Part shown: positions 5,666 to 13,751 of the stretch, one piece after another
Layout of the letters: each line of letters opens with the position of its first letter
How positions within the stretch are numbered: position 1 is the first letter of the stretch
Position numbers and translations under genes: made by a program
IMG/VR virus record: IMGVR_UViG_3300013104_000068
Location: 1-27,480 of that record
Length of the DNA: 27,480 nucleotides
Strand: one strand, 5' to 3'
Origin: a virus
The notes under the pieces: model-generated
What the model saw: only the letters and a program-made list of their open reading frames with translations
Databases searched by the model: none
What the model was told of the DNA's origin: nothing

Positions 5666-7043
5666 CCCCGCACTGCGCGATTTCTGGATCGCCCCCGCGC
5701 GCAACCGGGTTCTGTACGGCGGCCGCGACAGCTCGAAATCATGGGATGCCGCAGGGTTCGCGGTGTTCCTCGCCCAGCATTGCAAGATCCGCGTCTGCTG
5801 CGCGCGTCAGTTTCAGAACAAGATCGCCGAGTCGGTCTACACGCTGCTGAAGATCCAGATCGAGCGGTTCGGCCTGACCGCTGACTTCAAGATCACCGAC
5901 AACTCGATCATCCACCGCCGCACCGGATCGGAGTTCCTGTTCTACGGCCTCTGGCGGCACATCGACGAAATCAAGTCGCTCGAAGGCATCGACATCCTAT
6001 GGATCGAGGAGGCGCACAACCTCACCGAGGATCAGTGGAAGATCCTGGAGCCGACGATCCGTAAGGAGGGGTCGCAGATATGGGTGATCTTCAACCCCAA
6101 GTTGGCGACCGACTTCACGTACAAGCGGTTCGTACTCAACCCGCCACCGGATACGGTAAAGCGGCTGATCAACTACACCGAGAACCCGTTTCTCAGCACG
6201 ACTAGCCGGAAGATCATCGAGGCCCTCAAAAAGGAGGACATCGAATCGTTCCAGCACGTCTACATGGGCGTGCCGATGACGGACGACGATGGAGTGATTA
6301 TTCGCCGGTCGTGGATCGAGGCATCCATCGACGCCGACAAGGTGCTCGGATTCGAGGCTGAAGGGGCGAGGCGACTCGGTTTCGACGTCGCGGATGGTGG
6401 CGCCGACAAGTGCGCCAACGTGTTCGCGCACGGGTCCGTGGTCAGCTGGGCGGACGAGTGGAAGGCCAAGGAAGACGAGTTGCTGAAAAGCTGTACCCGG
6501 GCCTACGACGCGGCACGCGAACGGAACGCCTCCATTGCGTATGACTCGATCGGTGTCGGCGCTATGGCGGGATCGAAGTTCCAAGAGATCAACATGCTGG
6601 CGAAGGCCGCTGGATCGAACTTCCAAGCCTCCTACCAGAAGTTCAACGCTGGCGGCACGGTGCATGGGCCGGATGACACGTATCAGCCCGGCATCACGAA
6701 CAAGGACATGTTCGCCAACATCAAGGCGCAGGCCTGGTGGATGGTGGCTGACCGGTTCCGCAACACGTACAACGCGGTGCGCAAGGGCGAAATCTACACG
6801 GTCGACAAACTGATCAGCATTTCGAGCGACTGCCCGTTCCTCGAAAAGATGATCGACGAGCTGTCCACGCCCAAGCGCGACTACGACCAGAACGGGCGCG
6901 TGAAGGTGGAGAGCAAGAAGGACTTGGCGAAGGCCAACCGTCCTGGCGGCCCCGTGCCTTCGCCGAACATTGCCGACGCTTTCATTATGTGCTTCCCGCC
7001 TGGCGGCAATGCACTGGATATCTGGGCCGCTCTGGCGGCATGA
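5625..7043 (+). CDS. Terminase large subunit
   Basis: The 472-residue motor protein has Walker A-like GGRDSSKSW (32-40), Walker B IDILWIEEAH (122-131) with the catalytic glutamates, and the coupling motif FNPKLATDF (156-164). The C-terminal RNase H-like nuclease has acidic residues in FDVADGGADK (253-262), YDSIGVGA (306-313) and NIADAFIMCF (448-457). It packages DNA into the prohead and cuts it. Length and motifs fit the P22/Terminase_3-like group, which commonly uses headful packaging; that mode is inference. The start ATG lies inside the end of terS. Confidence 0.93.
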   Translation: MQALQPPPATPTLNPALRDFWIAPARNRVLYGGRDSSKSWDAAGFAVFLAQHCKIRVCCARQFQNKIAESVYTLLKIQIERFGLTADFKITDNSIIHRRTGSEFLFYGLWRHIDEIKSLEGIDILWIEEAHNLTEDQWKILEPTIRKEGSQIWVIFNPKLATDFTYKRFVLNPPPDTVKRLINYTENPFLSTTSRKIIEALKKEDIESFQHVYMGVPMTDDDGVIIRRSWIEASIDADKVLGFEAEGARRLGFDVADGGADKCANVFAHGSVVSWADEWKAKEDELLKSCTRAYDAARERNASIAYDSIGVGAMAGSKFQEINMLAKAAGSNFQASYQKFNAGGTVHGPDDTYQPGITNKDMFANIKAQAWWMVADRFRNTYNAVRKGEIYTVDKLISISSDCPFLEKMIDELSTPKRDYDQNGRVKVESKKDLAKANRPGGPVPSPNIADAFIMCFPPGGNALDIWAALAA

Positions 7044-7050
7044 GGACACG

Positions 7051-8550
7051 ATGAGCAAGCGCAATCGCCAACGCAGCGCGGCACCCTCCGCGTTGCGGGC
7101 GCCGATGGCGCGAGAGTCGGCCGGCGCGAAACGGTTCACCGCCGACAGCTTCCAGAACTTCGAGGCGCGCGTTGGCATCCAGACCAACAACCAGAGTTCA
7201 GGCGGCAGCTACGGTTTCGACTTCATCTCCCGCAACCGCGTGCAGATGGAAGCGATGTACCGGTCCAGCTGGATCGTCGGCGCCGTCGTGGACAGCGTCG
7301 CCGAGGACATGACCCGCGCCGGTATCGAAGTGACGTCCGACATGAGTCCGGACGATCAGCAGGCGTTTGACCAGGCCATGGAGCGCCTGCAGGTCTGGGA
7401 CGCGCTGTGCGACACGATCAAGTGGGGCCGGCTGTACGGCGGAGCGCTGGCCGTCATGCTGATCGACGGCCAGAAGATGGACACCCCGCTGCGCGCTGAC
7501 TCGGTGAGCGAGGGCCAGTTCAAGGGCCTGCTGGTGCTGGATCGCTGGCTGGTGCAGCCGACGCTGGAGAACCTGGTCACCGAGCTGGGCCCCGATCTGG
7601 GCAAGCCGAAGTTCTATGACGTGGTGGCCGATTCGATGGCGCTGAAGCGTCAGCGGATCCACTACAGCCGCGTGCTGCGCATCGACGGTGTCGACCTGCC
7701 GTACTGGCAGAAGATCAGCGAGAACCTGTGGGGGCAGTCGGTCATCGAGCGCCTGTTCGATCGGCTGCTGGCATTCGACAGTACCACCCAGGGCGCCGCG
7801 CAGCTGGTCTACAAGGCGCACCTGCGGACGCTGAAGGTCGACAAGCTGCGCGAGATCATCGCCCTGGGTGGCCCCGCGTTCGAAGGCCTGATCAAGCAGA
7901 TCGAGATGATCCGCCGGTACCAGAGCAACGAAGGCTTGACCCTGCTGGATGCATCCGACGAGTTCCAGGTGGATCAGTACACGTTCGCCGGCCTGGACGA
8001 CGTCATGCTGCAGATGGCGCAGCAGCTCTCCGGCGCGGCGGAGATCCCGCTCACGAGGTTGTTCGGACAGTCGCCGGCCGGCCTGAATGCCACGGGCGAC
8101 GGCGAAATGAAGCAGTACCACGAGAGCATCAACACCAAGCAGGAGCGCCGGCTGCGCATGCCGCTGACACGCCTGATCGAAGTGGTTGCCCGCTCCGTGC
8201 TTGGCCAGGCCATGCCCAAGGGTTGGAGTTTCACCTTCAACAGCCTGCAGCGCATGTCCGACACCGAGAAGTCCGCGATCGCCACGGCGACCACGCAGGC
8301 CGTGCTGGAAGCGTTCGATTCCGGTGTGATCGACCTGCCCACGTGCCTCAAGGAGCTGAAGCAGCTCAGCAAGGTAACTGGTCTGTTCACCAACATCACC
8401 GACGAGATGATCACGGAGGCCGAGAACGCACCGCCGCCGGTCGTCGAGGGCGACCCTGATGCCAACCCTGCAGTTCCGGGATCGGAAGAAGAAACGGACA
8501 CCGCCCAAAACCCGAAGGGCCGAGCTCCGCTACGCATCGCAGCTGCGTAA
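7051..8550 (+). CDS. Portal protein, DUF1073 family
   Basis: This 499-residue protein follows TerL directly and matches the DUF1073 (Phage_portal_3) family: an N-terminal arm, then YRSSWIVGAVVDSVAEDMTRAG, WGRLYGGALAVMLIDG, LLVLDRWLVQP, then GQSVIERLFDRLL and a crown-type helical C-terminus. The segment AEIPLTRLFGQSPAGLNATGDGE is a strong family signature. It forms the dodecameric DNA gate at one capsid vertex. ATG 7051 lies 7 bases after the TerL stop. The C-terminus is acidic and Pro-rich and overlaps the next gene by 92 bases. Databases may label this family Acb1-like, but no 2H phosphoesterase motif is seen. Confidence 0.9.
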   Translation: MSKRNRQRSAAPSALRAPMARESAGAKRFTADSFQNFEARVGIQTNNQSSGGSYGFDFISRNRVQMEAMYRSSWIVGAVVDSVAEDMTRAGIEVTSDMSPDDQQAFDQAMERLQVWDALCDTIKWGRLYGGALAVMLIDGQKMDTPLRADSVSEGQFKGLLVLDRWLVQPTLENLVTELGPDLGKPKFYDVVADSMALKRQRIHYSRVLRIDGVDLPYWQKISENLWGQSVIERLFDRLLAFDSTTQGAAQLVYKAHLRTLKVDKLREIIALGGPAFEGLIKQIEMIRRYQSNEGLTLLDASDEFQVDQYTFAGLDDVMLQMAQQLSGAAEIPLTRLFGQSPAGLNATGDGEMKQYHESINTKQERRLRMPLTRLIEVVARSVLGQAMPKGWSFTFNSLQRMSDTEKSAIATATTQAVLEAFDSGVIDLPTCLKELKQLSKVTGLFTNITDEMITEAENAPPPVVEGDPDANPAVPGSEEETDTAQNPKGRAPLRIAAA

Positions 8551-9208
8551 GGTCGCCGTCCAGGTCGGGCATCTGATCAACGGCTTCCCCGCCGGCGACC
8601 CGTCCACGGTACCGACGATCACCCAGCTGCTCGGCAAGTACGCCGAGGCGCTGGCGCCCTGGGCGGAACGCGCCGCGGCACAGATGCTGACGGAGGTCGA
8701 TGCGCGCGATCGGCAGATGTGGGAGCAGCTCTCGGACGAGATGTCGCGGGAGCTGCGCAAGGAGATTCGTACCGCGCCCACCGGCGCGCGGATGCAGGAG
8801 CTGCTGCAGGAACAGGTCAGCCTGATCACGTCGCTGCCCACGGACGCGGCGAAGCGGGTGCATGAGCTGACGCTGGCCGGCATCGAGGACAGCACCCGGG
8901 CGAAGGAGATTGCCAGGGAGATTGCGCGCTCCGGCGAGGTGTCGGTCAGCAGCGCCAACCTGATCGCACGCACGGAGGTGGCGCGCACGGCGTCGACGCT
9001 GACCCAGGCGCGCGCCGAGCACGTCGGCTCTGAGGGGTACATCTGGCGCACGGCCGGCGATTCGGACGTGCGGCACAGCCACAAGCAAATGAACGGGAAG
9101 TTCGTCCGGTGGGATTCGCCGCCGACGCTTTCCGATGGCACCACGACGCATGCCGGGCAGATCTACAACTGCCGCTGCTACCCGGAGCCGGTGATTCCCG
9201 AGGAATGA
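8459..9208 (+). CDS. Phage head morphogenesis protein (MuF/SPP1 gp7-like)
   Basis: The 249-residue protein carries the MuF domain signature in its C-terminal half: SANLIARTEVARTAS (165-179), YIWRTAGDSDVRHSHKQMNGK (194-214) and YNCRCYPEPV (236-245). The N-terminus is basic and the middle is helical. Such minor head proteins sit near the portal and may be injected or help assembly. The gene lies in the +1 frame over the last 92 bases of the portal gene, an overlap common in this pair. Its stop lies next to the start of the protease gene. Confidence 0.86.
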   Translation: MPTLQFRDRKKKRTPPKTRRAELRYASQLRKVAVQVGHLINGFPAGDPSTVPTITQLLGKYAEALAPWAERAAAQMLTEVDARDRQMWEQLSDEMSRELRKEIRTAPTGARMQELLQEQVSLITSLPTDAAKRVHELTLAGIEDSTRAKEIAREIARSGEVSVSSANLIARTEVARTASTLTQARAEHVGSEGYIWRTAGDSDVRHSHKQMNGKFVRWDSPPTLSDGTTTHAGQIYNCRCYPEPVIPEE

Positions 9209-9210
9209 TG

Positions 9211-10545
9211 ATGAAGACCACTGACTTCGATACGTCCGGCGCCTCGCGGTACTACACCGTGTCCAAGCTGGGTCCGAAGCGATCGCTGACGCCCGAGGGA
9301 TACCTGTTGTGCGAGGACGTGCCGGTGGCACGCACCGGCGAGATGCTCTACGCCGAGGGCGAGATCGTCGGCGGCGACGGCGAGATGATCACCGGCGACA
9401 ACACCGGCATCGTGCGTGTGTCGCGCGGGCCGGAGGATCTGTTCCGCCCGCAGACCATCGCGAGCTTCGAGGGAAAGCCGGTCACGCTGAGCCATCCGGA
9501 CGAGTTCGTGGGCCCGGCCAATATCCGCGCCTTCGCCGTCGGCACGATGTTCAACGTGCGCCGCGGCACCGGCATCGAGGACGACCTGATGCTCGCCGAC
9601 CTGCTCATCACCGAGCAGAGCGCCATCAAGGCCGTGCAGGACGATGGCATCGAAGAGGTCAGCAACGGCTACGAGGCTGACTACGACCAGGCAGAACCGG
9701 GGCGCGCGGTACAGCGCAACATCGTTGGCAACCACGTAGCGCTCGTCGAGCGAGGCCGTTGTGGCCCGCGGTGCGCAATCGGAGATGAAGACATGGCAAA
9801 GAAGACGGTCAAGAGCAAGTTCAGCGATCTGCTGATGCGTGCGTTCAAGGCGAAGGATGCGGACGAGGTCGAGAAGCTGGCCAGCGAAGCCGAATCCATG
9901 GACGAGGAATCCGAGGAAGACAAGGCCGAGCGCGAGGCCAAGGAAGAGCGCGCCAAGACCGGCGACGCCTTGAAGAATGTTCTCGACAAGCTCGCGGCGA
10001 TGGACGAGGACATCCAGGAGCTGAAGAAGGCCAAGGCCGACGACAGCGACGAGGATGACGATGACGACAAGAAGAAGACCGACGACGCCGGCGACCTGAC
10101 CGAGACGGAAACCGCAGGCAAGCTCGACGAGGCCGGCGTGAAGCTCTACACCGGCGACGCCGCGAAGCTGATTCCGTCGCTGGCCGAGATCCTCGCCCCG
10201 GGCACCAAGATTCCCACGTTCGACGGCAAAACCACCGATGCCCAGCGGGCGCAGGCCTTGTGCAGCTGCCAGCGGCGCGCGCTCGACACCGCGTACAAGA
10301 CCGACGACGGCAAGGCGGCGATCGAGCCGTTTCTGGGCGGCCAGGCGGCGGACTTCAGCAAGATGTCCGCCCCGATGCTGCACGCCGCATTCATCGGTGC
10401 CGCCAACCTGATGAAGGCTCGCAACAACGACAGTCACACCCGCGTGTCGGTGTCCGTCAAGGACTTCGGCAAGACCACGGATGTCGCATCGCTCAACAAA
10501 ACCAACCGGGATTTCTGGGCCAAGCGCACCAGCACCCATCACTGA
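9211..10545 (+). CDS. DUF2213 prohead protease fused to scaffold region
   Basis: The 444-residue protein has an N-terminal DUF2213 protease-like domain (about 1-190). Candidate catalytic residues are H95 in LSHPDE and S151 in EEVSNGYEADY, followed by NIVGNHVALVERGRCG (170-185). The rest (195-444) is a highly charged, partly coiled-coil scaffold with an acidic run (DDSDEDDDDDKKK). It would support prohead assembly and cleave itself away. Three consecutive ATGs occur (9205, 9208, 9211); 9211 is preferred because GAGG at 9200-9203 is then 7 bases away. Confidence 0.84.
   Translation: MKTTDFDTSGASRYYTVSKLGPKRSLTPEGYLLCEDVPVARTGEMLYAEGEIVGGDGEMITGDNTGIVRVSRGPEDLFRPQTIASFEGKPVTLSHPDEFVGPANIRAFAVGTMFNVRRGTGIEDDLMLADLLITEQSAIKAVQDDGIEEVSNGYEADYDQAEPGRAVQRNIVGNHVALVERGRCGPRCAIGDEDMAKKTVKSKFSDLLMRAFKAKDADEVEKLASEAESMDEESEEDKAEREAKEERAKTGDALKNVLDKLAAMDEDIQELKKAKADDSDEDDDDDKKKTDDAGDLTETETAGKLDEAGVKLYTGDAAKLIPSLAEILAPGTKIPTFDGKTTDAQRAQALCSCQRRALDTAYKTDDGKAAIEPFLGGQAADFSKMSAPMLHAAFIGAANLMKARNNDSHTRVSVSVKDFGKTTDVASLNKTNRDFWAKRTSTHH
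9793..10545 (+). CDS. Probable internal scaffold product, in-frame with the protease gene
   Basis: At the protease/scaffold junction an ATG at 9793 (codon 195) is preceded by GGAG at 9781-9784, 8 bases upstream. It would give a 250-residue scaffold alone, starting MAKKTVKSKFSDLL. This copies the lambda C/Nu3 arrangement, in which the scaffold is translated from within the protease gene. The domain boundary, the good site and the basic start of the product support it. It is not proven. Confidence 0.5.
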   Translation: MAKKTVKSKFSDLLMRAFKAKDADEVEKLASEAESMDEESEEDKAEREAKEERAKTGDALKNVLDKLAAMDEDIQELKKAKADDSDEDDDDDKKKTDDAGDLTETETAGKLDEAGVKLYTGDAAKLIPSLAEILAPGTKIPTFDGKTTDAQRAQALCSCQRRALDTAYKTDDGKAAIEPFLGGQAADFSKMSAPMLHAAFIGAANLMKARNNDSHTRVSVSVKDFGKTTDVASLNKTNRDFWAKRTSTHH

Positions 10546-10557
10546 GGAGAAGGACAC

Positions 10558-11046
10558 ATGTCCAACGCATATCTGTACCGCATGCCGTCCGGTATCCCGG
10601 GCGATGTCAGCCGAAAGCTGGACTCGACCATCGAGACCCAGTACTTCAACGCCAGCCTTCCGTTTGCCTCCTACGGCATCCCGGTGAAGCTGGTCAGCGG
10701 CAAGGTGGTGCCGTTCGCGGCTGCTGATGTGGCCACCAGCTTGTATGGCTTCCTGGTGCGCCCGTACCCGACCCAGAGCGCCCAGGAGCCGATCGGCACG
10801 GCCACGCCGCCGACCAGCGGTCCGGCCAACATCCTTCGCCGCGGCTGGATGACGGTGAAGTGCAACGCCGGCGCCCCGGCCCAGGGCGGCACGGTCTACG
10901 TCCGCATCGACACGCCGTCCGGCGCCAAAGTGGTCGGTGGCATCGAAGCGGCCGCCGACAGCACGCACACCGTCGCGCTGACCGGTGTGTCCTTCACCAA
11001 CGCCGGCGATGCCAACGGCAACGTCGAGATCGAATACAACATCTGA
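10558..11046 (+). CDS. Head decoration/structural cement protein
   Basis: A 162-residue, mostly beta protein lying between the scaffold and capsid genes. It contains TQYFNASLPFASYGIPVKLVSG, LYGFLVRPYPTQ, RRGWMTVKCN and QGGTVYVRIDTPSGAKVVGGIEA. This style is typical of the gp24-like structural cement and DUF2190-type decoration proteins that stabilise capsids. ATG 10558 has GGAGAAGG just upstream. The role is inferred from fold pattern and position; it could also be a capsid vertex protein. Confidence 0.62.
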   Translation: MSNAYLYRMPSGIPGDVSRKLDSTIETQYFNASLPFASYGIPVKLVSGKVVPFAAADVATSLYGFLVRPYPTQSAQEPIGTATPPTSGPANILRRGWMTVKCNAGAPAQGGTVYVRIDTPSGAKVVGGIEAAADSTHTVALTGVSFTNAGDANGNVEIEYNI

Positions 11047-11051
11047 TCCCA

Positions 11052-11101
11052 CCCACAAGCTGCCACGCAATGAACCGCCGACAAGGCGGTTTTTTTGTGG
11101 G
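11052..11101 (+). terminator. Nested stem-loop with T-tract between cement and capsid genes
   Basis: The inner stem ACCGCC/GGCGGT (11074-11079, 11085-11090) has loop GACAA and is followed by T7 (11090-11096), a canonical intrinsic terminator. An outer 7-bp pair, CCCACAA (11052-11058) with TTGTGGG (11095-11101), would enclose it and pair away part of the T-tract, so two structures compete. The capsid gene SD CGGAG follows at 11109-11113. Confidence 0.7.
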
Positions 11102-11122
11102 CGCGATCCGGAGACCTGCACC

Positions 11123-12136
11123 ATGAACAAACTGATCCTCCCGCGTTCCGTAAGGGGCGCATACACCCGCGACGCGGGCCTGATGACGTTCGATCAGGCC
11201 ACCCGCGACAGCGCGGGCGCCTTCCTCGTCGGTGAGCTGGAGCGTCTGGACCAGCGCCTGCACGAGCCCCTGGCCTCGGTCACCTGGTCGCGCGATATCG
11301 ACCTGCGTGAAGACGTCTCGATCGCCGACGAGGTGTCGAGCTTCACCAACTCCAGCTTCGCGGCCGCCGGCGGCGCCTCGCCGAACGGCAAGAGCTGGAT
11401 CGGCAAGGACGCGACCGCCATCCAGGGCATCGCGCTGGACATCGGCAAGACCGCCTATCCCCTGAGCCTGTGGGGCATGGAACTTGGCTGGACCCTGCCG
11501 GAGCTGGCATCGGCGCAGCAGCTCGGCCGGCCGGTCGACCAGCAGAAGTTCGCTGGCATGCAGATGAAGTACAACATGGACGTGGATGAGCAGGTCTACA
11601 TCGGCGACGGCATTCTCGGCTTGTACGGCCTGCTGAACTCGCCGCTGGTGACCGCGACCAACGTCGTGAACGGCGCTTCGGCCAGCCCGCTGTGGAGCAC
11701 CAAGACGCCGGACGAGATCCTGGCTGACGTCAACACCGTGCTGAACGCCGCCTGGGCGGCTTCCGGTTACGCGGTGGTGCCGGGCAAGCTGGGCCTGCCA
11801 CCGGCGAAGTACAGCTATCTGGTCAGCCAGAAGGTCAGCTCCGCCGGCAACATCAGCATCCTGCAGTTCCTGAAAGACAACTCGTTGGCCAACGCGGTCA
11901 ACGGCGTGCCGCTGGACATCGTGCCGATGAAGTTCCTGACCGGCCGCGGCGCCGGCAGCACGGATCGCATGGTGGCCTACTCGCAGGACCAGAACCGGGT
12001 GCGCTTCCCGCTGGTGCCGCTGCAGCGCACGCCGGTCGAGTACCGTGGCATCAGCCAGCTGACCTACTACTATGGCCGTCTGGGCGCGGTCGAGTGGGTC
12101 TATCCGGAAACCGCACAGTACGCGGATGGGTTCTGA
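11123..12136 (+). CDS. Major capsid protein, DUF2184 family
   Basis: The 337-residue protein has the DUF2184 major capsid layout: GLMTFDQATRDSAGAFLVGELERLD near the N-terminus, VTWSRDIDLREDVSIADEVSSFT, IGKDATAIQGIALDIGK, a long helix region WTLPELASAQQLGRPVDQQKFAGM, YIGDGILGLYGLLNSP and a conserved end. It would form the HK97-fold shell. ATG 11123 follows CGGAG at 11109-11113. Length is normal for the family, and there is no N-terminal delta domain, consistent with a separate scaffold upstream. Confidence 0.88.
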   Translation: MNKLILPRSVRGAYTRDAGLMTFDQATRDSAGAFLVGELERLDQRLHEPLASVTWSRDIDLREDVSIADEVSSFTNSSFAAAGGASPNGKSWIGKDATAIQGIALDIGKTAYPLSLWGMELGWTLPELASAQQLGRPVDQQKFAGMQMKYNMDVDEQVYIGDGILGLYGLLNSPLVTATNVVNGASASPLWSTKTPDEILADVNTVLNAAWAASGYAVVPGKLGLPPAKYSYLVSQKVSSAGNISILQFLKDNSLANAVNGVPLDIVPMKFLTGRGAGSTDRMVAYSQDQNRVRFPLVPLQRTPVEYRGISQLTYYYGRLGAVEWVYPETAQYADGF

Positions 12137-12138
12137 TC

Positions 12139-12474
12139 ATGGCGAACAAACTGGTCAACATCACCAAAGCGTTCACCCTCACCATCGTGCGTGATGGTGA
12201 GCAGATCCTGCAGAAGATCGAGGCAGGCATTCAGCGCCTCGAGAAGGACGTGGCCGACCACTGGTACACGAAGGCGCACAGCGCCGACGTGCCCAAGGGC
12301 GTCACTCAGACCGACGCGGAAGCCCAGCAGGAAGCTGACGATGCGGAGCTGGCCAAGATGGAGGCTGAGGAGAAAGCTGCGGCCGAAGCCAAGGCTGCCG
12401 AGGAAGCCGAAGCCGAAGCCGCGAAGAAGAAAGCCGCCGACGAAGCTGCGGCGAAAGCCGCGGCGAAGAAGTAA
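12139..12474 (+). CDS. STY1053-like phage protein with Ala/Glu/Lys helical tail
   Basis: The 111-residue product has a small N-terminal domain (KAFTLTIVRDGEQILQKIEAGIQRLEKDVADHWYTKAH, about 10-47). It resembles the STY1053-type phage-associated proteins I recall (TL..DG....., then VADHWY.KAH). A single Ala/Glu/Lys-rich helix follows from about 62 to the end. ATG 12139 is 2 bases after the capsid stop region. Function is unknown; it may bridge capsid and connector. Confidence 0.55.
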   Translation: MANKLVNITKAFTLTIVRDGEQILQKIEAGIQRLEKDVADHWYTKAHSADVPKGVTQTDAEAQQEADDAELAKMEAEEKAAAEAKAAEEAEAEAAKKKAADEAAAKAAAKK

Positions 12475-12483
12475 GGGAACCCG

Positions 12484-12876
12484 ATGGACGCCACGCAATT
12501 CCGCACGGATTTCCCCGAGTTCACGGACGCGTCCGCGTATCCGGACGGCTCGGTGAATTTCTGGTTGAACGTGGCGTCCATCTCGCTGCCTGAGTGCCGC
12601 TGGGGCGCCTGGTGGAATCTCGGCCAGGAGCTTTTCACGGCCCATCACCTGGTGCTGGCGGCGCAGGCGAAGGATGACGCATCGCTCGGCATCACGCCGG
12701 GCGGCGTCGATGGACCGGCCACCGCGAAAGCGGTCGACAAGGTCTCGGTCAGCATGGATGCGTCCGCGGTCACGCTCGAGGACGGTGGATTCTGGAACAT
12801 GACTCGCTACGGCATCCAGCTGCTGCAGTTCGCTCGCATGTGCGGTGCCGGCGGCATCCAGTTCGGCGGCGGCTGA
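12484..12876 (+). CDS. Head-tail connector, DUF4054 family
   Basis: The 130-residue protein fits DUF4054: it opens FRTDFPEFTDASAYPDGSVNFWL, has a helix WWNLGQELFTAHHLVLAAQ, and closes with VSVSMDASAVTLEDGGFWNMTRYGIQLLQFARMCGAGG. DUF4054 proteins act as adaptor/connector proteins at the portal. It follows the capsid cluster and precedes neck genes in the usual order, with a near-contiguous start. Confidence 0.82.
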   Translation: MDATQFRTDFPEFTDASAYPDGSVNFWLNVASISLPECRWGAWWNLGQELFTAHHLVLAAQAKDDASLGITPGGVDGPATAKAVDKVSVSMDASAVTLEDGGFWNMTRYGIQLLQFARMCGAGGIQFGGG

Positions 12877-12877
12877 C

Positions 12878-13369
12878 ATGGGCGTCACCATCACCAAGGA
12901 TCGCCTGTTGGGTGTTTTGCGGGACGTGCATGCCATGGCGGCGTCCCAAGTCCTGATTGGCATCCCGGAATCCGAGGACGAACGCAATCAGCGGGACGCC
13001 GATGGATCACCCTTGGGCAACGCGGCGATCGGCTACATACAGGAGACGGGATCACCGGCGAACAACCTGCCGGCGCGTCCGTTTCTGGTTCCAGGCGTCG
13101 AATTGGCACTGAAGCCGGCGACCGCCGCGCTCAAGTCTGGGGCAAAAAAGGTGCTCGATGGAGAATCAGGCGCCGGCGAAAAGGCGATGCATGTTGCGGG
13201 ATTGATCGCCCAGAACGCGGTGCGCGCGAAGATCAACTCGGGCGTCCCGCCGGCATTGGCCGAATCCACGCTGGCTGGTAGGCGTCGGCGCGGCCGCACC
13301 GGCACCACGCCACTGATCGACACCGGACAGCTGCGCAACGCGATTACCTACGTGATCCGGGAAAAGTAA
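12878..13369 (+). CDS. Neck/tail-completion protein, HK97 gp10-like
   Basis: The 163-residue protein carries features of virion morphogenesis/HK97 gp10-type proteins: VLIGIPES, NAAIGYIQETGSPANNLPARPFLVPGVE (about 49-76), a long helix, and a C-terminal TGTTPLIDTGQLRNAITYVI. The PARPFL and LIDTGQLRNA motifs are the strongest evidence. It would act at the head-tail joint. ATG 12878 lies 1 base after the previous stop. Confidence 0.74.
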   Translation: MGVTITKDRLLGVLRDVHAMAASQVLIGIPESEDERNQRDADGSPLGNAAIGYIQETGSPANNLPARPFLVPGVELALKPATAALKSGAKKVLDGESGAGEKAMHVAGLIAQNAVRAKINSGVPPALAESTLAGRRRRGRTGTTPLIDTGQLRNAITYVIREK

Positions 13370-13373
13370 CCCC

Positions 13374-13748
13374 ATGCCGTCGCTCAATGTCACCCGCGTC
13401 CTGTTCTCTCGCGAGTTCGTGGACCGGACGCTCGTGCGCCGGCGTCAGGCGCAAACCGTGGATGCCGGCGGCATCGCCAGCAACACGACCACCGATACAT
13501 CGTTCGCGGGCGTGGTGACCAATGATGCCGGGTCGATCCTGAAGCGCTTCCCGGGAGCGAGCCTCGTCACCGGATCGATGATGGTGCACTCGAAGACGCC
13601 TCTGAGCGTCGGAGCCGCGGGACAGGACGCCGACCTCGTGCAGTGGCAGGGCAACTTCTACACCGTGACCGACCTGGCTGACTGGACCACCTACGGCGCG
13701 GGCTTCACCTGCGCGCTGTGCACACCGATTCCGCTCTCCGGAACCTAA
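13374..13748 (+). CDS. Putative head-tail joining protein
   Basis: The 124-residue product is mainly beta: VTRVLFSREFVDRTLVRRR at the start, then FAGVVTNDAGSILKRFPGASLVTGSMMVHSKTPL and VQWQGNFYTVTDLADWTTYGAGFTCALCTPIPL at the end. The final part resembles head-tail stopper or joining proteins, where a strand near FYTV.... W.. YG is common. Assignment depends mainly on position between the gp10-like gene and the tail terminator gene. Confidence 0.55.
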   Translation: MPSLNVTRVLFSREFVDRTLVRRRQAQTVDAGGIASNTTTDTSFAGVVTNDAGSILKRFPGASLVTGSMMVHSKTPLSVGAAGQDADLVQWQGNFYTVTDLADWTTYGAGFTCALCTPIPLSGT

Positions 13749-13751
13749 GCC

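Noticed and set aside
7051-8550. Anti-CBASS Acb1 protein
   Set aside because: DUF1073 proteins are sometimes labelled this way, but the C-terminus lacks paired HxT/HxS phosphoesterase motifs and the gene holds the portal position after TerL.
9178-11166. 662-residue minus-strand ORF
   Set aside because: It is opposite to the protease, cement and capsid genes, all with clear families; its composition is a GC-rich antisense shadow.
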